Below the pieces are notes generated by a model. It searched no databases. It was given only the letters and a program-made list of their open reading frames with translations, and was not told the DNA's origin. A program made the position numbers and the translations under genes. From contig JBMFIQ010000002.1 in assembly GCA_049976245.1 (NCBI GenBank), positions 1 through 64,000 of the forward strand: DNA of 64,000 nucleotides, in the 5' to 3' direction. Position 1 is the first letter of the stretch. Every line of letters begins with the position of its first letter. The DNA is from Microbacter sp049976245. GTDB lineage: Bacteria; Bacteroidota; Bacteroidia; Bacteroidales; Paludibacteraceae. Positions 26,892 through 35,962 of the stretch are shown one piece after another.

Positions 26892-27299
26892 TTAATTCAA
26901 CGTAAAAGTCGTTGTTAATTGTGACTTTTTGCCTTGCAAAATCACCGTGTAGGTTCCGCTTTCAAATCCTGTCATATCGATGGTATAACTGGAAGTTGTG
27001 TTGGTGTTCACCATATCATCTACCACCACCTGACCGGTTTGGTCTTCAATCATCAATTCAGCAGTACCAATGGCTTGAGTCCATTGAATGGTTACCTGTG
27101 TGCCTGTTACGGTAGCATACAGTGACGACACGGGAGCTGCAGCCGTTAAACTGGAGGAAGAAACAGCTGTTGCGCTGGTAATTGTGGTAATAGGTGTTCC
27201 TCCAACTGGATCACTTTTTGCAGACGAAGAAAAGGAGATCGTTAAGAAACCAATAAAAAAAGATGCAAACAGAAAGAAAAAATAAGTTTTTGTTTTCAT
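26892..27299 (-). CDS. Secreted DUF3244 domain protein
   Basis: A 135-residue exported protein. The signal peptide covers about residues 1-27 (FFFLFASFFIGFLTISFSSSA), followed by a Ser/Thr/Ala-rich linker and a compact beta-sandwich domain at about residues 60-135. Segments LMIEDQTGQVVVDD, TSSYTIDMTGFESGTYTV and TTFTLN follow the DUF3244 pattern, which resembles the fold of T9SS-type sorting domains but is a stand-alone domain. Function of the family is unknown. It sits between two paralogous TPR/HTH regulators on the same strand and has its own -7 element (27329-27336) and terminator, so it is a likely target of those regulators by position. Confidence 0.75.
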   Translation of the reverse strand: MKTKTYFFFLFASFFIGFLTISFSSSAKSDPVGGTPITTITSATAVSSSSLTAAAPVSSLYATVTGTQVTIQWTQAIGTAELMIEDQTGQVVVDDMVNTNTTSSYTIDMTGFESGTYTVILQGKKSQLTTTFTLN

Positions 27300-27328
27300 G
27301 ACGTGTCATTTTTTGAGTTTGATGTCAA

Positions 27329-27336
27329 CAAATGTA
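27329..27336 (-). promoter_or_regulatory. -7 element of the DUF3244 gene
   Basis: TACATTTG on the minus strand, perfect match, 30 nt before the start. A TTTG box lies 22 nt further upstream, slightly longer than the ideal spacer. Confidence 0.45.
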
Positions 27337-27420
27337 ATGACTTTCAGGAAGAGCTGAACAAAAACAGAACAAAGAATGAAGTAGAAAGCGAAGAAAGGGA
27401 AAAAACACAATCATCTGATT

Positions 27421-27457
27421 AAAAATTCTTTATACCACCTCTTCAAATTGGTGATAT
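27421..27457 (-). terminator. Terminator placed after the full-length TPR/HTH gene B
   Basis: On the minus strand GGTGATAT-type and ATACCACC-type arms (27450-27457 and 27432-27439) pair over 8 bp with one G-U, followed by AAGAATTTTT. It begins about 20 nt beyond the second stop codon (27478), as expected if the gene once ended there. Confidence 0.5.
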
Positions 27458-27477
27458 GGAAAAACCGAAAAACGGGT

Positions 27478-27660
27478 CTAAATCAAGGGAGAAGAGGTGC
27501 GAAATTCGTCGAGAACCTGATCCAACGACACCGTTTTGTCAAATCCCATTTTGTCGCGAATCAACGTGGTGTAGCGATAGACCGAGTTGATTTGGATGTC
27601 GAGCACTGTGGCAATGGAAGCGGCATCGAAATTGGCAAAACGCATGCAGCAAAAAAGAAT
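27478..27660 (-). pseudogene. Detached C-terminal HTH of the TPR/HTH regulator B
   Basis: Sixty codons in the same frame directly behind the TAG at 27661-27663. They encode a segment that aligns without gaps to the HTH of the paralogue at 24823-26457: ILFCCMRFANFDAASIATVL here against ILICSLIRAGFENTTIVGFL there, and DIQINSVYRYTTLIRDKMGF against GIQITSFHMRCHRIRQRMAL. The coding sequence is intact up to its own TAG at 27478-27480, followed by a terminator. It would be made only by readthrough. Confidence 0.75.
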
Positions 27661-29142
27661 CTATTTTTGGCTTAAGAGCGGGAAACGGGATTGAAGCCGC
27701 TTGGAAACATCATCGTAGGCACTGTCGATGGCATCAATCAAATCACCCATTTTGTTGGGAGAAGTCATATCGATCTCTTTGGCAAAAAGTTTCCAAAACT
27801 GGGCACCGGTCTGTTCCAAATTGGAACGCGGAATGAAACGTAAATGGGCAATGCGCTGCAACAACTCCAATTTTTCCAATTTGGCCTGTTGCAACTTCAA
27901 TTGATCTTTAATCAGCCGATTGATCACCTTTTTTTGATGATCGCGGTAGAAAAAGAAAAAACCACTGCCCAGCGCCAAAAGAAATGCAGCAAAAAGCAAC
28001 CAGATGTAGGTGTGTTGTTGCCGGATGATTAAACTTTTGTTGATTCCCGCAATTCGTTCATAATTGTAACGTTTCTCAATACCTGCCAAACTTGTGGAAA
28101 GCGATTGCTGATAAATGGAATCATTAACATCCACATACATTTCGGCATAATGAACTACCTGATCAATTTGCCTTCTTTTTTCCGAAAGATACAATAGTTG
28201 TTGATAAGAAGCACTTTTTAAACGAAGATCGGGCGACTGTTGTAATGATTTCAAAAAATACTGCTTGGCACGATCATCCTCATTCATGGCCATATAGACC
28301 ATCCCAATGTTCAAAAACTTTCCGGCATTGTATGAATCGGAAGAAGTTTTTAATGAGTGTTGCAAATAAGCAAGAGCCTGCCGATATCGCTTCAATTTGT
28401 ATAATTGATAACCAACCAATCTTTCTGCTGTAGATATTATGATGGTATCCTTTGCTTGTAAGGCAAATTTTAATGCTTGTTGAAAATAAAATAAGGCACT
28501 ATCTATGTAATCAGTATGAGTAAAAGATTTGCCTATATCTAATAAAGAAATGGCACAATTACTATTATCTGAAATAACTCTAAAATTCAACAAAGCCTTC
28601 TTGTTGGTAAAAATAGCACTATCCAATTGATTTTGATCGTAATAGATCTGTGCCTTATCGCTTAAAATCATGCCAAATAAATGGGCATTGACCGGTTGTT
28701 GTGTCGTGGCTTCGTGTTCGGCCTGCATCAGCCAATTGGCAGCCATATTTTTATTCCCATTAAAACGATAATATCGTGATAAATAAAAATAAGCCTGAGC
28801 TAATTTTTCGGATTCATGAGCGGAAGAGAAATAGGAAACCGCCACGCGAATCAGCGAATCGGAAGCAGGCGTGATGTGTAACTTATTCTGTGCTTTGGTG
28901 TAAAGCAACGCATAATCGGCATAATCGTGATGAGTCAATTTTTCGGGATGTGCAATGCGCTCCAAGAGATGTAAAGCACTGTCGGGATGTTGATCCAGGA
29001 TTTGCCCTGCATGTTGCAGCAATGCAGCATCTTTGTCGGAAGTGTGATAACAGCCTGCCAACAAAAGAACAAACATCATGCCAAGCAAAAAGAGAAAAGC
29101 GGAACGACTTTTCACGTTCCGGATCCGACGATGAAATTTCAT
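27661..29142 (-). CDS. TPR membrane regulator B, truncated before its HTH by an in-frame TAG
   Basis: A paralogue of the regulator at 24823-26457 with the same plan: lipoprotein-like signal (LLGMMFVLLLAGC), TPR repeats, a membrane segment (YIWLLFAAFLLALGSGFFFFY) and a coiled-coil linker. It ends at RFPLLSQK followed by TAG, exactly where the paralogue reads RYPQLTPSD and enters its HTH. As read, the protein keeps the sensor and anchor but has no DNA-binding end. The frame is open to a Met at 29205; I favour the Met at 29142, which puts a basic stretch before the hydrophobic signal. It may be non-functional, a decoy, or rescued by suppression. Confidence 0.7.
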   Translation of the reverse strand: MKFHRRIRNVKSRSAFLFLLGMMFVLLLAGCYHTSDKDAALLQHAGQILDQHPDSALHLLERIAHPEKLTHHDYADYALLYTKAQNKLHITPASDSLIRVAVSYFSSAHESEKLAQAYFYLSRYYRFNGNKNMAANWLMQAEHEATTQQPVNAHLFGMILSDKAQIYYDQNQLDSAIFTNKKALLNFRVISDNSNCAISLLDIGKSFTHTDYIDSALFYFQQALKFALQAKDTIIISTAERLVGYQLYKLKRYRQALAYLQHSLKTSSDSYNAGKFLNIGMVYMAMNEDDRAKQYFLKSLQQSPDLRLKSASYQQLLYLSEKRRQIDQVVHYAEMYVDVNDSIYQQSLSTSLAGIEKRYNYERIAGINKSLIIRQQHTYIWLLFAAFLLALGSGFFFFYRDHQKKVINRLIKDQLKLQQAKLEKLELLQRIAHLRFIPRSNLEQTGAQFWKLFAKEIDMTSPNKMGDLIDAIDSAYDDVSKRLQSRFPLLSQK

Positions 29143-29266
29143 TCCACTGTACATCAAACCACAATCATCTTTTCGTTTCATCTCATCCATTCCTATCAAC
29201 CTCATCGTGAGGCGTATCGGTCGTTATTTTTTGAGTCTAACCAATGTACTTCTTATACGCAACGCA

Positions 29267-29297
29267 TTGGTTTATGCCTAAAAAAAAGGTAACTTTG
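29267..29297 (+). promoter_or_regulatory. Promoter of the Kdo-kinase-like gene
   Basis: TAACTTTG (29290-29297) is a perfect -7 element; TTGG lies 19 nt upstream or ATTG 20 nt upstream, each one mismatch from TTTG. On the opposite strand TACATTGG (complement of 29241-29248) is a near-consensus -7 for regulator B. Confidence 0.45.
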
Positions 29298-29394
29298 TTG
29301 TCCTTAAGCATTGTCGGCTTGACTTTGCGCATTGGATTGCCGGCATAAAAGATTCCATTTCAGACCAATTGCTTTGTAGCATAACACTTTTTTC

Positions 29395-30111
29395 ATGACA
29401 ACCAAAATCATTGTTTCCCCAACGCATCAATCACTTCACGCTTTTTTGACAAATATTCCAAACACTTTTCCGGTTCAGGGAAAAACGATCTACAAAGCCC
29501 GAAATGAAATCAAACTGATGAAGATCAACGGAGAGCTCCTGGTGGTGAAAAGCTATAAACAACCTCATTTTATCAACCGAATAGCTTATGGTTTGTTAAG
29601 AAAAAGCAAGGCACACCGTGCATTCGAATATGCCCAACGTCTTATTGATAAACAAATCAACACTCCATTTCCCATTGCCTACATTGAACAAAGAACGATG
29701 GGGTTGTTGACCAACAGTTATTTTATTTCTGCCTTTTGCCCCTATACTCATTTGTTGCGCGAATTATGGGATTACGCTTCCCCTGACAAACACGAACTCA
29801 TTCAATCTTTTGCCATCTTCACGACATACCTGCATTCACGGAACATCTATCCCGTCGATTATTCACCTGGCAACATCCTGTTCGAAAAGGGTGTGGATGG
29901 TTTTCAATTTTCCCTGATCGACATCAATCGAATGCGATTTACGGAGGTTTCACCGCGAATGGCTGCTTTTGGATTTCGGCGTTTACGGGTTGATGAATCA
30001 ACCCTCACGGAAATTGCTGAAACTTATGCCAATCTTCGATCCATTGAAAAAGAGAAATTTATACAAAAAACATTACGCTTCCATCGTCAATTTTGGAAAA
30101 AACCGCATTAA
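29395..30111 (+). CDS. Lipopolysaccharide (Kdo/WaaP-type) kinase-like protein
   Basis: A 238-residue protein with a compact kinase-like fold. LHSRNIYPVDYSPGNILF matches the catalytic loop with its Asp and the metal-binding Asn, and FSLIDINRMRF corresponds to the second metal-binding Asp region. An N-terminal Lys in ELLVVKSYKQP probably contacts ATP. This pattern belongs to the Kdo-kinase/WaaP family that phosphorylates lipid A core sugars at the inner face of the membrane. The real acceptor is not shown by sequence. It converges on the following TPR gene: the two stop codons overlap in TTAA at 30108-30111. Confidence 0.75.
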   Translation: MTTKIIVSPTHQSLHAFLTNIPNTFPVQGKTIYKARNEIKLMKINGELLVVKSYKQPHFINRIAYGLLRKSKAHRAFEYAQRLIDKQINTPFPIAYIEQRTMGLLTNSYFISAFCPYTHLLRELWDYASPDKHELIQSFAIFTTYLHSRNIYPVDYSPGNILFEKGVDGFQFSLIDINRMRFTEVSPRMAAFGFRRLRVDESTLTEIAETYANLRSIEKEKFIQKTLRFHRQFWKKPH

Positions 30112-31829
30112 GGTGCAGGAATGTAACTTTTTGTTTCAACTTCTTTTTTGACAATGGCCGATGTGTTGCCGGCCTCAATGGATTTTTGCCACATGGCAAC
30201 AGCCTGCTCGTGATCGCCAGACATGTAAAGAATATCTCCGTAATGTTCCAATATGTCGGGATTTTTATTCCCTCCGTTATCCATCGCTTGTTGAGCATAA
30301 ATCTTAGCCAATGCATAATTGCCTTCCACAAAAAAGACCCAGGCATAAGTATCCAGAAAAGTCGCATTATTGGGTTCCGCTTTGATCGTTTTGGCGCTCA
30401 TATTTTCGGCTTTTTGTAAGTCACGCTTTTCCAAGGCCAAATAATATGCATAATTATTGAGCGTTCCAATGTTGTTTGGTTGATATTTAAGCGCCTGATC
30501 GTAAGCCCAAAAAGTAGAATCTTTTTCGCCAATGCGAAAATAAGTATCCCCCATTTGTGAGTAAACCTGTGAACGCAGATTTAAGTTTTCATCAGGAATC
30601 AGTGGCAAAGCTTTCCGGCAATAAGTAAGTACCTGATGAAAATGATTTAATTGAAATAACGCAACCGATTTAAAGAAATAGAGATCAGGATCATTCGGGA
30701 AGTAGGACAATGCAACGGAACAGAGTGAATCGGCTTTGACAAATTGTGATTTTTGCAACTGCAAGTCTAACATCCGCATCCACGAAACCTTGTCCTGCGG
30801 ATTAAGATCCAGCATCGTTTTCAACTCCGATTCTGCAGCAATGGTGTCATTTTTCATCATGTCAAATTGATACTGATAACTATGCAGAGATGGTTCGTCG
30901 GGATACATGGATAAAAGCTCGGGCAAAAATTTTTGTACCCGTTGAACATCGGCCGGATTGGTCACCAGATCCTTTAAAACAGCCAATTTTACATCCAAAT
31001 CGACCTGTTTGTTTTTCATCATTTGATCCAACACCTGCATCATCTTCGTCGTGTCGTTTTCGGATTTATAATATTTTGCCAATGAGTAAAGCGCATCACC
31101 CTGATTGGGATTGATTGACAAAACATGTTGATATTCCGCCAATGCATCTTTTTTCATGCCCTGTTCCAAGTAAATATCGCCACGCAGCACCTGATATCTT
31201 AATTCGTACGGATAGGTACCAATCAGCCGGTTAACCTCGTCAATGCCTTTTTTATTCTGATGCATCATGAAATAAAGCCGAGCCTTTTCCACCGTAATGT
31301 CCTGACTCATGCCTTGAATTTTTTCCAATTGATTCAATGCTTCAATAGCCGATGATAATTTGCCCGTTTGCGTATAAATGGAAATCAGCATCATGACGGC
31401 ATCTTCATTCAAAGGGTCATTCTTCAAAATGGCTTGATACGTAGCTATGGCATGATCGATCTGTTGATTAACAAGGTATTGCTCTGCAAGGGCTGATTTG
31501 TACCAATTATTTTCAGGACTGTAAAGGCACGCTTTTTCGAGTGAAGCAAGGGTTTTACGGGAATTTCTTGCCTGTAAAAAACATTTCGAAAGCTCAAACT
31601 GAACCTCAGCGTTGGTTGGTTGCAATTTTTCACACAGTTGCAACAAATCGTAAGCAGCATCCCAATGACCTGCCAATCGTTCCCGCAATGCTTCATCAAA
31701 AAAATAATCAAATTGTACCTGTTTCGGGGTTACTTCAACCACCTTCACAGTAGGTTTTTCTTTTGCCGAAAGCGTTACCACAACACTTAAAGCAAAAACG
31801 AACATCATGCCTTTGCGAACTAAATTCAT
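30108..31829 (-). CDS. Secreted TPR-repeat protein
   Basis: About 573 residues beginning with a signal peptide (GMMFVFALSVVVTLSA), then some twelve TPR-like repeats over the rest, such as FELSKCFLQARNSRKTLASL, ALAEYQHVLSINPNQGDALY and GTLNNYAYYLALEKRDLQKA. TPRs serve as protein-protein scaffolds; in Bacteroidota such periplasmic TPR proteins are often gliding, secretion or assembly accessories, but no specific role can be given. The frame is open to a Met at 31877, yet the stretch before 31829 does not look like a signal peptide, so the later Met is preferred. The stop overlaps the convergent kinase gene by 4 bp. Confidence 0.7.
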   Translation of the reverse strand: MNLVRKGMMFVFALSVVVTLSAKEKPTVKVVEVTPKQVQFDYFFDEALRERLAGHWDAAYDLLQLCEKLQPTNAEVQFELSKCFLQARNSRKTLASLEKACLYSPENNWYKSALAEQYLVNQQIDHAIATYQAILKNDPLNEDAVMMLISIYTQTGKLSSAIEALNQLEKIQGMSQDITVEKARLYFMMHQNKKGIDEVNRLIGTYPYELRYQVLRGDIYLEQGMKKDALAEYQHVLSINPNQGDALYSLAKYYKSENDTTKMMQVLDQMMKNKQVDLDVKLAVLKDLVTNPADVQRVQKFLPELLSMYPDEPSLHSYQYQFDMMKNDTIAAESELKTMLDLNPQDKVSWMRMLDLQLQKSQFVKADSLCSVALSYFPNDPDLYFFKSVALFQLNHFHQVLTYCRKALPLIPDENLNLRSQVYSQMGDTYFRIGEKDSTFWAYDQALKYQPNNIGTLNNYAYYLALEKRDLQKAENMSAKTIKAEPNNATFLDTYAWVFFVEGNYALAKIYAQQAMDNGGNKNPDILEHYGDILYMSGDHEQAVAMWQKSIEAGNTSAIVKKEVETKSYIPAP

Positions 31830-32062
31830 ATTGTTATGACTTGTTATCAACCATTTTTTTTGAAAAAACGGTATCATAAGAATTAAAACATTTCATCATT
31901 CACTTTCACGACATCAACAATGCCGATCCCAACCCAAACTTTCTTCAACCCGTTGGCTCATCATAAAGTCAAAGCTTCGATGGTTGATTGACCACAAATG
32001 TACGCATTTCGGATCAAATTTAAATCAACGGCAGGTCAAATAGCCTTGAAATTATTGGCACA

Positions 32063-32109
32063 GAAAAAATCCACGGAAAATTTCATCAAAGATCAAATTC
32101 ACCGTGGAT
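32063..32109 (-). terminator. Long hairpin terminator of the S9 peptidase gene
   Basis: ATCCACGG (32069-32076) pairs with CCGTGGAT (32102-32109), and an inner AATTTCATC/GATCAAATT extends it with one mismatch. On the minus strand it is followed by six T residues, about 40 nt after the stop codon. Confidence 0.7.
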
Positions 32110-32147
32110 CGTTTCACTTTTAGTCATGCACATGCTACAGCCTCAAA

Positions 32148-34268
32148 TTATTCATCAATCGGTTTATCTTTCCCGACCGGATCTTTCAACCATTTATCCA
32201 ACCACGAAAAAAAGGTTCGTTGCCACAAAATGGCATTTTGAGGTTTGGTTACAAAATGGGTTTCATCAGGGAAATAGAGATATAAGGCTGGAATGCCTCT
32301 CAACACTGCCGCATTGTAAGCAGCCATTCCCTGCGAATCAACAATGCGATAATCCAATTGACTATGAACCACCATAATGGGCGTATTCCATTGATCAACA
32401 AAAAGATGCGGAGAATTTGCATAACTGCGTTGAGCCACTTTGTTGTTTTTGTCCCAATACGGACCGCCTAAATCCCAATTCGCAAACCACATTTCGTCGG
32501 TTTCGAGGTATTGTTGTTCCATGTTGAAAAATCCGTCATGGGCAATAAAGACCTTGAAGCGTTTGCTCTGATTGTGGCCGGCCAACCAATAAACCGAAAA
32601 TCCGCCGTAACTTGCACCAACGGCACCCAGACGATCTTTATTGACATAAGGTTCTTTGGCCACATCATCAATAGCCGAAATGTAATCTTTCATGTTTTGT
32701 CCACCATAATCGCCGCTGATCTCCTGATTCCATGCTTCACCAAAACCAGGCAAACCTCTTCGATTGGGAGCCACCACAATGTAACCGTTGGCTGCCATGA
32801 TCTGAAAATTCCAGCGATAACTCCAAAATTGACTGACCATATCCTGGGGTCCGCCTTGACAATACAACAAAGCAGGATATTTCTTGGAAGCATCAAAATG
32901 AGGTGGATAAATGACCCATACCAACATTTTTTTATGATCTGTCGTGGTAACCCATCTGGATTCCACTTTTCCCATTGTCAACTGACTCATCAACGGTTTG
33001 TTGATGTCGGAGATTTGTTTTTCCTGACCTGTTTGCGTGTCCACGGCAAAAATTTCAGTAGGAGCCGACATCGATTGCCGTGTTGCGATCAATTGATGAT
33101 CTACCAGATTCAATGCAAGATAATCGTGAACTCCGTTGGTAAGTCTTTTGATCGTATCGTTATTGACATTCAACGAATAAATATCCACTACACCGTGCCA
33201 CGGACTGGTGAAATAAAGATGTTGATTGTCCTGATCCCAACAAAAAGTATGTGCATCCTGATCAAAATGTTTAGAATAATCAATGCGGGATTTATCGGCA
33301 AAAGAATAAATCATAATTCTCGATTTGTCAGACTCATAACCGTCATGCTCCATGCTTTCCCAAGCAATTTTTGAACCATCAGGTGAAAATACGGGATTCA
33401 TGTCATAGCCAAGATTCCCTTCCGACAAGTTTTCAGTGGTCTTATTATCAATGTGATACAAATAAATATCCGAATTGGTCGATAACGAATAAGCTTTACC
33501 TACTTTTTTGCGACAGGTGTATGCAATGCTTTTACTGTCGGGCGACCAGACGATTTGTTCGATGCCTCCAAACGGACGCATGGGCGATTCAAATTGTGTG
33601 CCTTGAAGCAAATCAACATCATTGCTTAATTTTTTCCCGTCAAAATCGGCAACAAAAGGATGCGGATAACTGTCAACCCATTGATCCCAATGTCGATACA
33701 TCAGATCGTCGTTGATGCGTCCGGTTGTTTTGCTTAATCCTTTATACAAACGCTCAAATGGGTTAATGCGCTTTACATCATGCACATAGAGAATCATCTT
33801 GCCGTTGGGTGAATAACGAAAACTTTCAATTCCGCCTTTGATGTCCGAGATCTGCACACGATCCGAACCATCGAGGTTCATTTCGAATAGCTGATTGTCA
33901 TCATTTTTATCCGGATAAAGAAACCCGATCTTTTTCCCGTTGGGATTAAACATCGGACAACTTTCACTTTTGGGTGTTTTGGTGAGTTGTTGAAGATCCG
34001 TTCCGTCTAAATTCATGCTGTAAACCTCGGCATTCCCTTTATTTTGTGGAATACTGTAATAGGTTACCGTAAAAAGAATCTTTTTCAATGCAGGAGAGAC
34101 GGTCACATCGGCTATCCTTCCGAAAGCCCACAATGCTTCAGGGGTCATGATGCCATTTTTTACTTTCATGGTTGGTTGTTCAATCAGGGATTCATTGTTT
34201 TTACTCACATTGTTGCACGAAAAAGAGATCAATGCAACAAGAGCTAACATCAACGTTGTTTTTCTCAT
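32148..34268 (-). CDS. S9 family prolyl oligopeptidase-type peptidase, lipoprotein
   Basis: A 706-residue serine peptidase with a lipoprotein signal (LALVALISFSC). An N-terminal beta-propeller domain (WD40-like repeats such as KTPKSESCPMFNPNGKKIGF and SYSPNGKMI-type segments) covers about residues 40-430. It is followed by the alpha/beta-hydrolase domain with the nucleophile Ser in GAVGASYGGFSVYWLAG, the Asp in VVHSQLDYRIVDSQG and the His in PDETHFVTKP. Members cleave short peptides after the N-terminus (acylaminoacyl or dipeptidyl/tripeptidyl peptidases); specificity is not resolved. Together with the S46 and M28 enzymes it suggests peptide use as a nutrient. Confidence 0.88.
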   Translation of the reverse strand: MRKTTLMLALVALISFSCNNVSKNNESLIEQPTMKVKNGIMTPEALWAFGRIADVTVSPALKKILFTVTYYSIPQNKGNAEVYSMNLDGTDLQQLTKTPKSESCPMFNPNGKKIGFLYPDKNDDNQLFEMNLDGSDRVQISDIKGGIESFRYSPNGKMILYVHDVKRINPFERLYKGLSKTTGRINDDLMYRHWDQWVDSYPHPFVADFDGKKLSNDVDLLQGTQFESPMRPFGGIEQIVWSPDSKSIAYTCRKKVGKAYSLSTNSDIYLYHIDNKTTENLSEGNLGYDMNPVFSPDGSKIAWESMEHDGYESDKSRIMIYSFADKSRIDYSKHFDQDAHTFCWDQDNQHLYFTSPWHGVVDIYSLNVNNDTIKRLTNGVHDYLALNLVDHQLIATRQSMSAPTEIFAVDTQTGQEKQISDINKPLMSQLTMGKVESRWVTTTDHKKMLVWVIYPPHFDASKKYPALLYCQGGPQDMVSQFWSYRWNFQIMAANGYIVVAPNRRGLPGFGEAWNQEISGDYGGQNMKDYISAIDDVAKEPYVNKDRLGAVGASYGGFSVYWLAGHNQSKRFKVFIAHDGFFNMEQQYLETDEMWFANWDLGGPYWDKNNKVAQRSYANSPHLFVDQWNTPIMVVHSQLDYRIVDSQGMAAYNAAVLRGIPALYLYFPDETHFVTKPQNAILWQRTFFSWLDKWLKDPVGKDKPIDE

Positions 34269-34469
34269 AAAATGTTCATTTTGTGTTTATGGTTTCGATA
34301 CGGATGAATTGACATCGATGCTTCATATATTTGATTGCACATTTACAATTCATTGACAAACAAATAATGCATTGATTCATGATGATACACTAAACCTACA
34401 GCTTCAACAAGGCGTTCATTCTTCGTCCACAAAAAAAAAGAACACAAAGATGGACGCAAATCAAAGGAA

Positions 34470-35543
34470 TCAAATAAATTTTCCGTCGTAATTGACTTGG
34501 GTGTCCGCCACAAATTGGCGAATGCGTTGTTCGTTTTCTTTTTTACAAATCAGCAACACATTGGACGACTCAGCAACGATGTAGTCGGACAATCCATCAA
34601 TAACGACCAGTTTATCGGGATCAAGGGCTACGATGTTGTTTTGGCTTTCATAAAATTGTGTTTTGCATTGCAAGGCAACATTTTGATGGTCGTCTTTGGG
34701 CGCTAAATCATACAATGCTCCCCAAGTTCCAAGGTCCGACCAACCAAACTCGGCAGTCAGCACATACACGTTAGCTGCTTTTTCCAAGATACCGTAATCA
34801 ATGGAAATGTTATGACACGAAGGAAACACTTCATTGATATACTCCTGTTCATGAGGCGTATTGAAAACATCGGGCCGTTGAGCAAATTTTTGATACAAAT
34901 CAGGCAACAAGTCATTAAAAGCCCGATCGATGGCTTGCAAATTCCACAAAAAGATGCCGGAATTCCAATAGAATTCACCGCTTTGCACAAAGACTTTGGC
35001 CAGATCGAGATTTGGTTTCTCGGTAAATGTCACCACTTTACGCAAATCACCATCGCCATCCGAAATTTGAATATAACCATAACCGGTTTCAGGACGATTG
35101 GGCTTCATCCCCAACGTTAACAAATCGTCATGTGCATCAATGAAATCAATCCCTTTCATCAAGGCTTTTTGAAATTCTTCTTCTTTCAAGATCAAGTGAT
35201 CAGCGGGTGTCACAATAATATTGGCTTTATCGGTCATTGCTTTGATGCGGTGCACGGCATAAGCAATGCAGGGAGCTGTGTTGCGACGCGTTGGCTCAAG
35301 CAAAATCTGATGCTCATTCAACATCGGCAATTGCTCCAATATCATCTCTTTATACAGTATGTTGGATACGATCAAAATGTTTTCAGCCGGAACCAACTTA
35401 GAAAAACGATCAAAAGTCATTTGCAACAACGATCGTCCTGTCCCAAAAAAATCAAGGAATTGTTTTGGCCGATTATTCCTGCTAAAAGGCCAAAAACGGC
35501 TTCCAATACCTCCTGCCATAATGACACAATAGTTGTTTTTCAT
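34470..35543 (-). CDS. Mannose-1-phosphate guanylyltransferase
   Basis: A 357-residue cytosolic enzyme making GDP-mannose from GTP and mannose-1-phosphate, a precursor for surface glycans and GDP-fucose. The N-terminus carries the signature AGGIGSRFWPFSRNNRPKQF; VTPADHLI is the nucleotide/metal loop, FTEKPNLDLA the sugar loop and FYWNSGIFLWN the conserved Asn-containing segment. It lacks the C-terminal isomerase domain of bifunctional ManC/AlgA, so it is the monofunctional type. A good promoter lies at 35622-35651. No other GDP-mannose gene is adjacent. Confidence 0.92.
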   Translation of the reverse strand: MKNNYCVIMAGGIGSRFWPFSRNNRPKQFLDFFGTGRSLLQMTFDRFSKLVPAENILIVSNILYKEMILEQLPMLNEHQILLEPTRRNTAPCIAYAVHRIKAMTDKANIIVTPADHLILKEEEFQKALMKGIDFIDAHDDLLTLGMKPNRPETGYGYIQISDGDGDLRKVVTFTEKPNLDLAKVFVQSGEFYWNSGIFLWNLQAIDRAFNDLLPDLYQKFAQRPDVFNTPHEQEYINEVFPSCHNISIDYGILEKAANVYVLTAEFGWSDLGTWGALYDLAPKDDHQNVALQCKTQFYESQNNIVALDPDKLVVIDGLSDYIVAESSNVLLICKKENEQRIRQFVADTQVNYDGKFI

Positions 35544-35962
35544 AGGAAAGCAGTGTGTTTTTTAAATTAGAATTTGACAATTAATTCAAAAACAATTCAT
35601 TATAAAAAATTGATTGTTCAACAAAGATACTGTTTTTTTTATATTTACAAAAATTGATACACCACAATTCAATAAAAAATTTATGTTAACAATTTTCATG
35701 TTCTATGGGGTGCTGTCATAGACACGATTGATGGACACAACAAACGAAAATAGCATCATTTTTTCGTTCATATCATTGATAAAAAGCATTTTGTATAATT
35801 TCTCCTCAAAAGCATTTATTGCCGTAATCCACAAACCGACCATTTTAATGACCCAATGGATTAAGTCAGCTATCAAAACCCATTCTTCCTAACAAATTCA
35901 TTTGAAAATGAACGGATCATTTCGACATAATTTATCTGCAATAAATGTCAAACGCAATTGAT
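35544..35962. other. AT-rich intergenic region, 419 bp
   Basis: Holds the guanylyltransferase promoter (35622-35651). The remainder (35655-35962) shows no gene, clear hairpin or repeat. Confidence 0.4.
35622..35651 (-). promoter_or_regulatory. Promoter of the mannose-1-phosphate guanylyltransferase gene
   Basis: On the minus strand TTTG (35648-35651), an 18-nt spacer, then TATCTTTG (35622-35629), a perfect -7 element, 79 nt upstream of the start codon. Confidence 0.5.

Noticed and set aside
29241..29270. Inverted repeat CCAATG ... CATTGG between regulator B and the Kdo-kinase-like gene
   Set aside because: Six-base arms 18 nt apart overlap promoter elements of both genes; not above chance as an operator.
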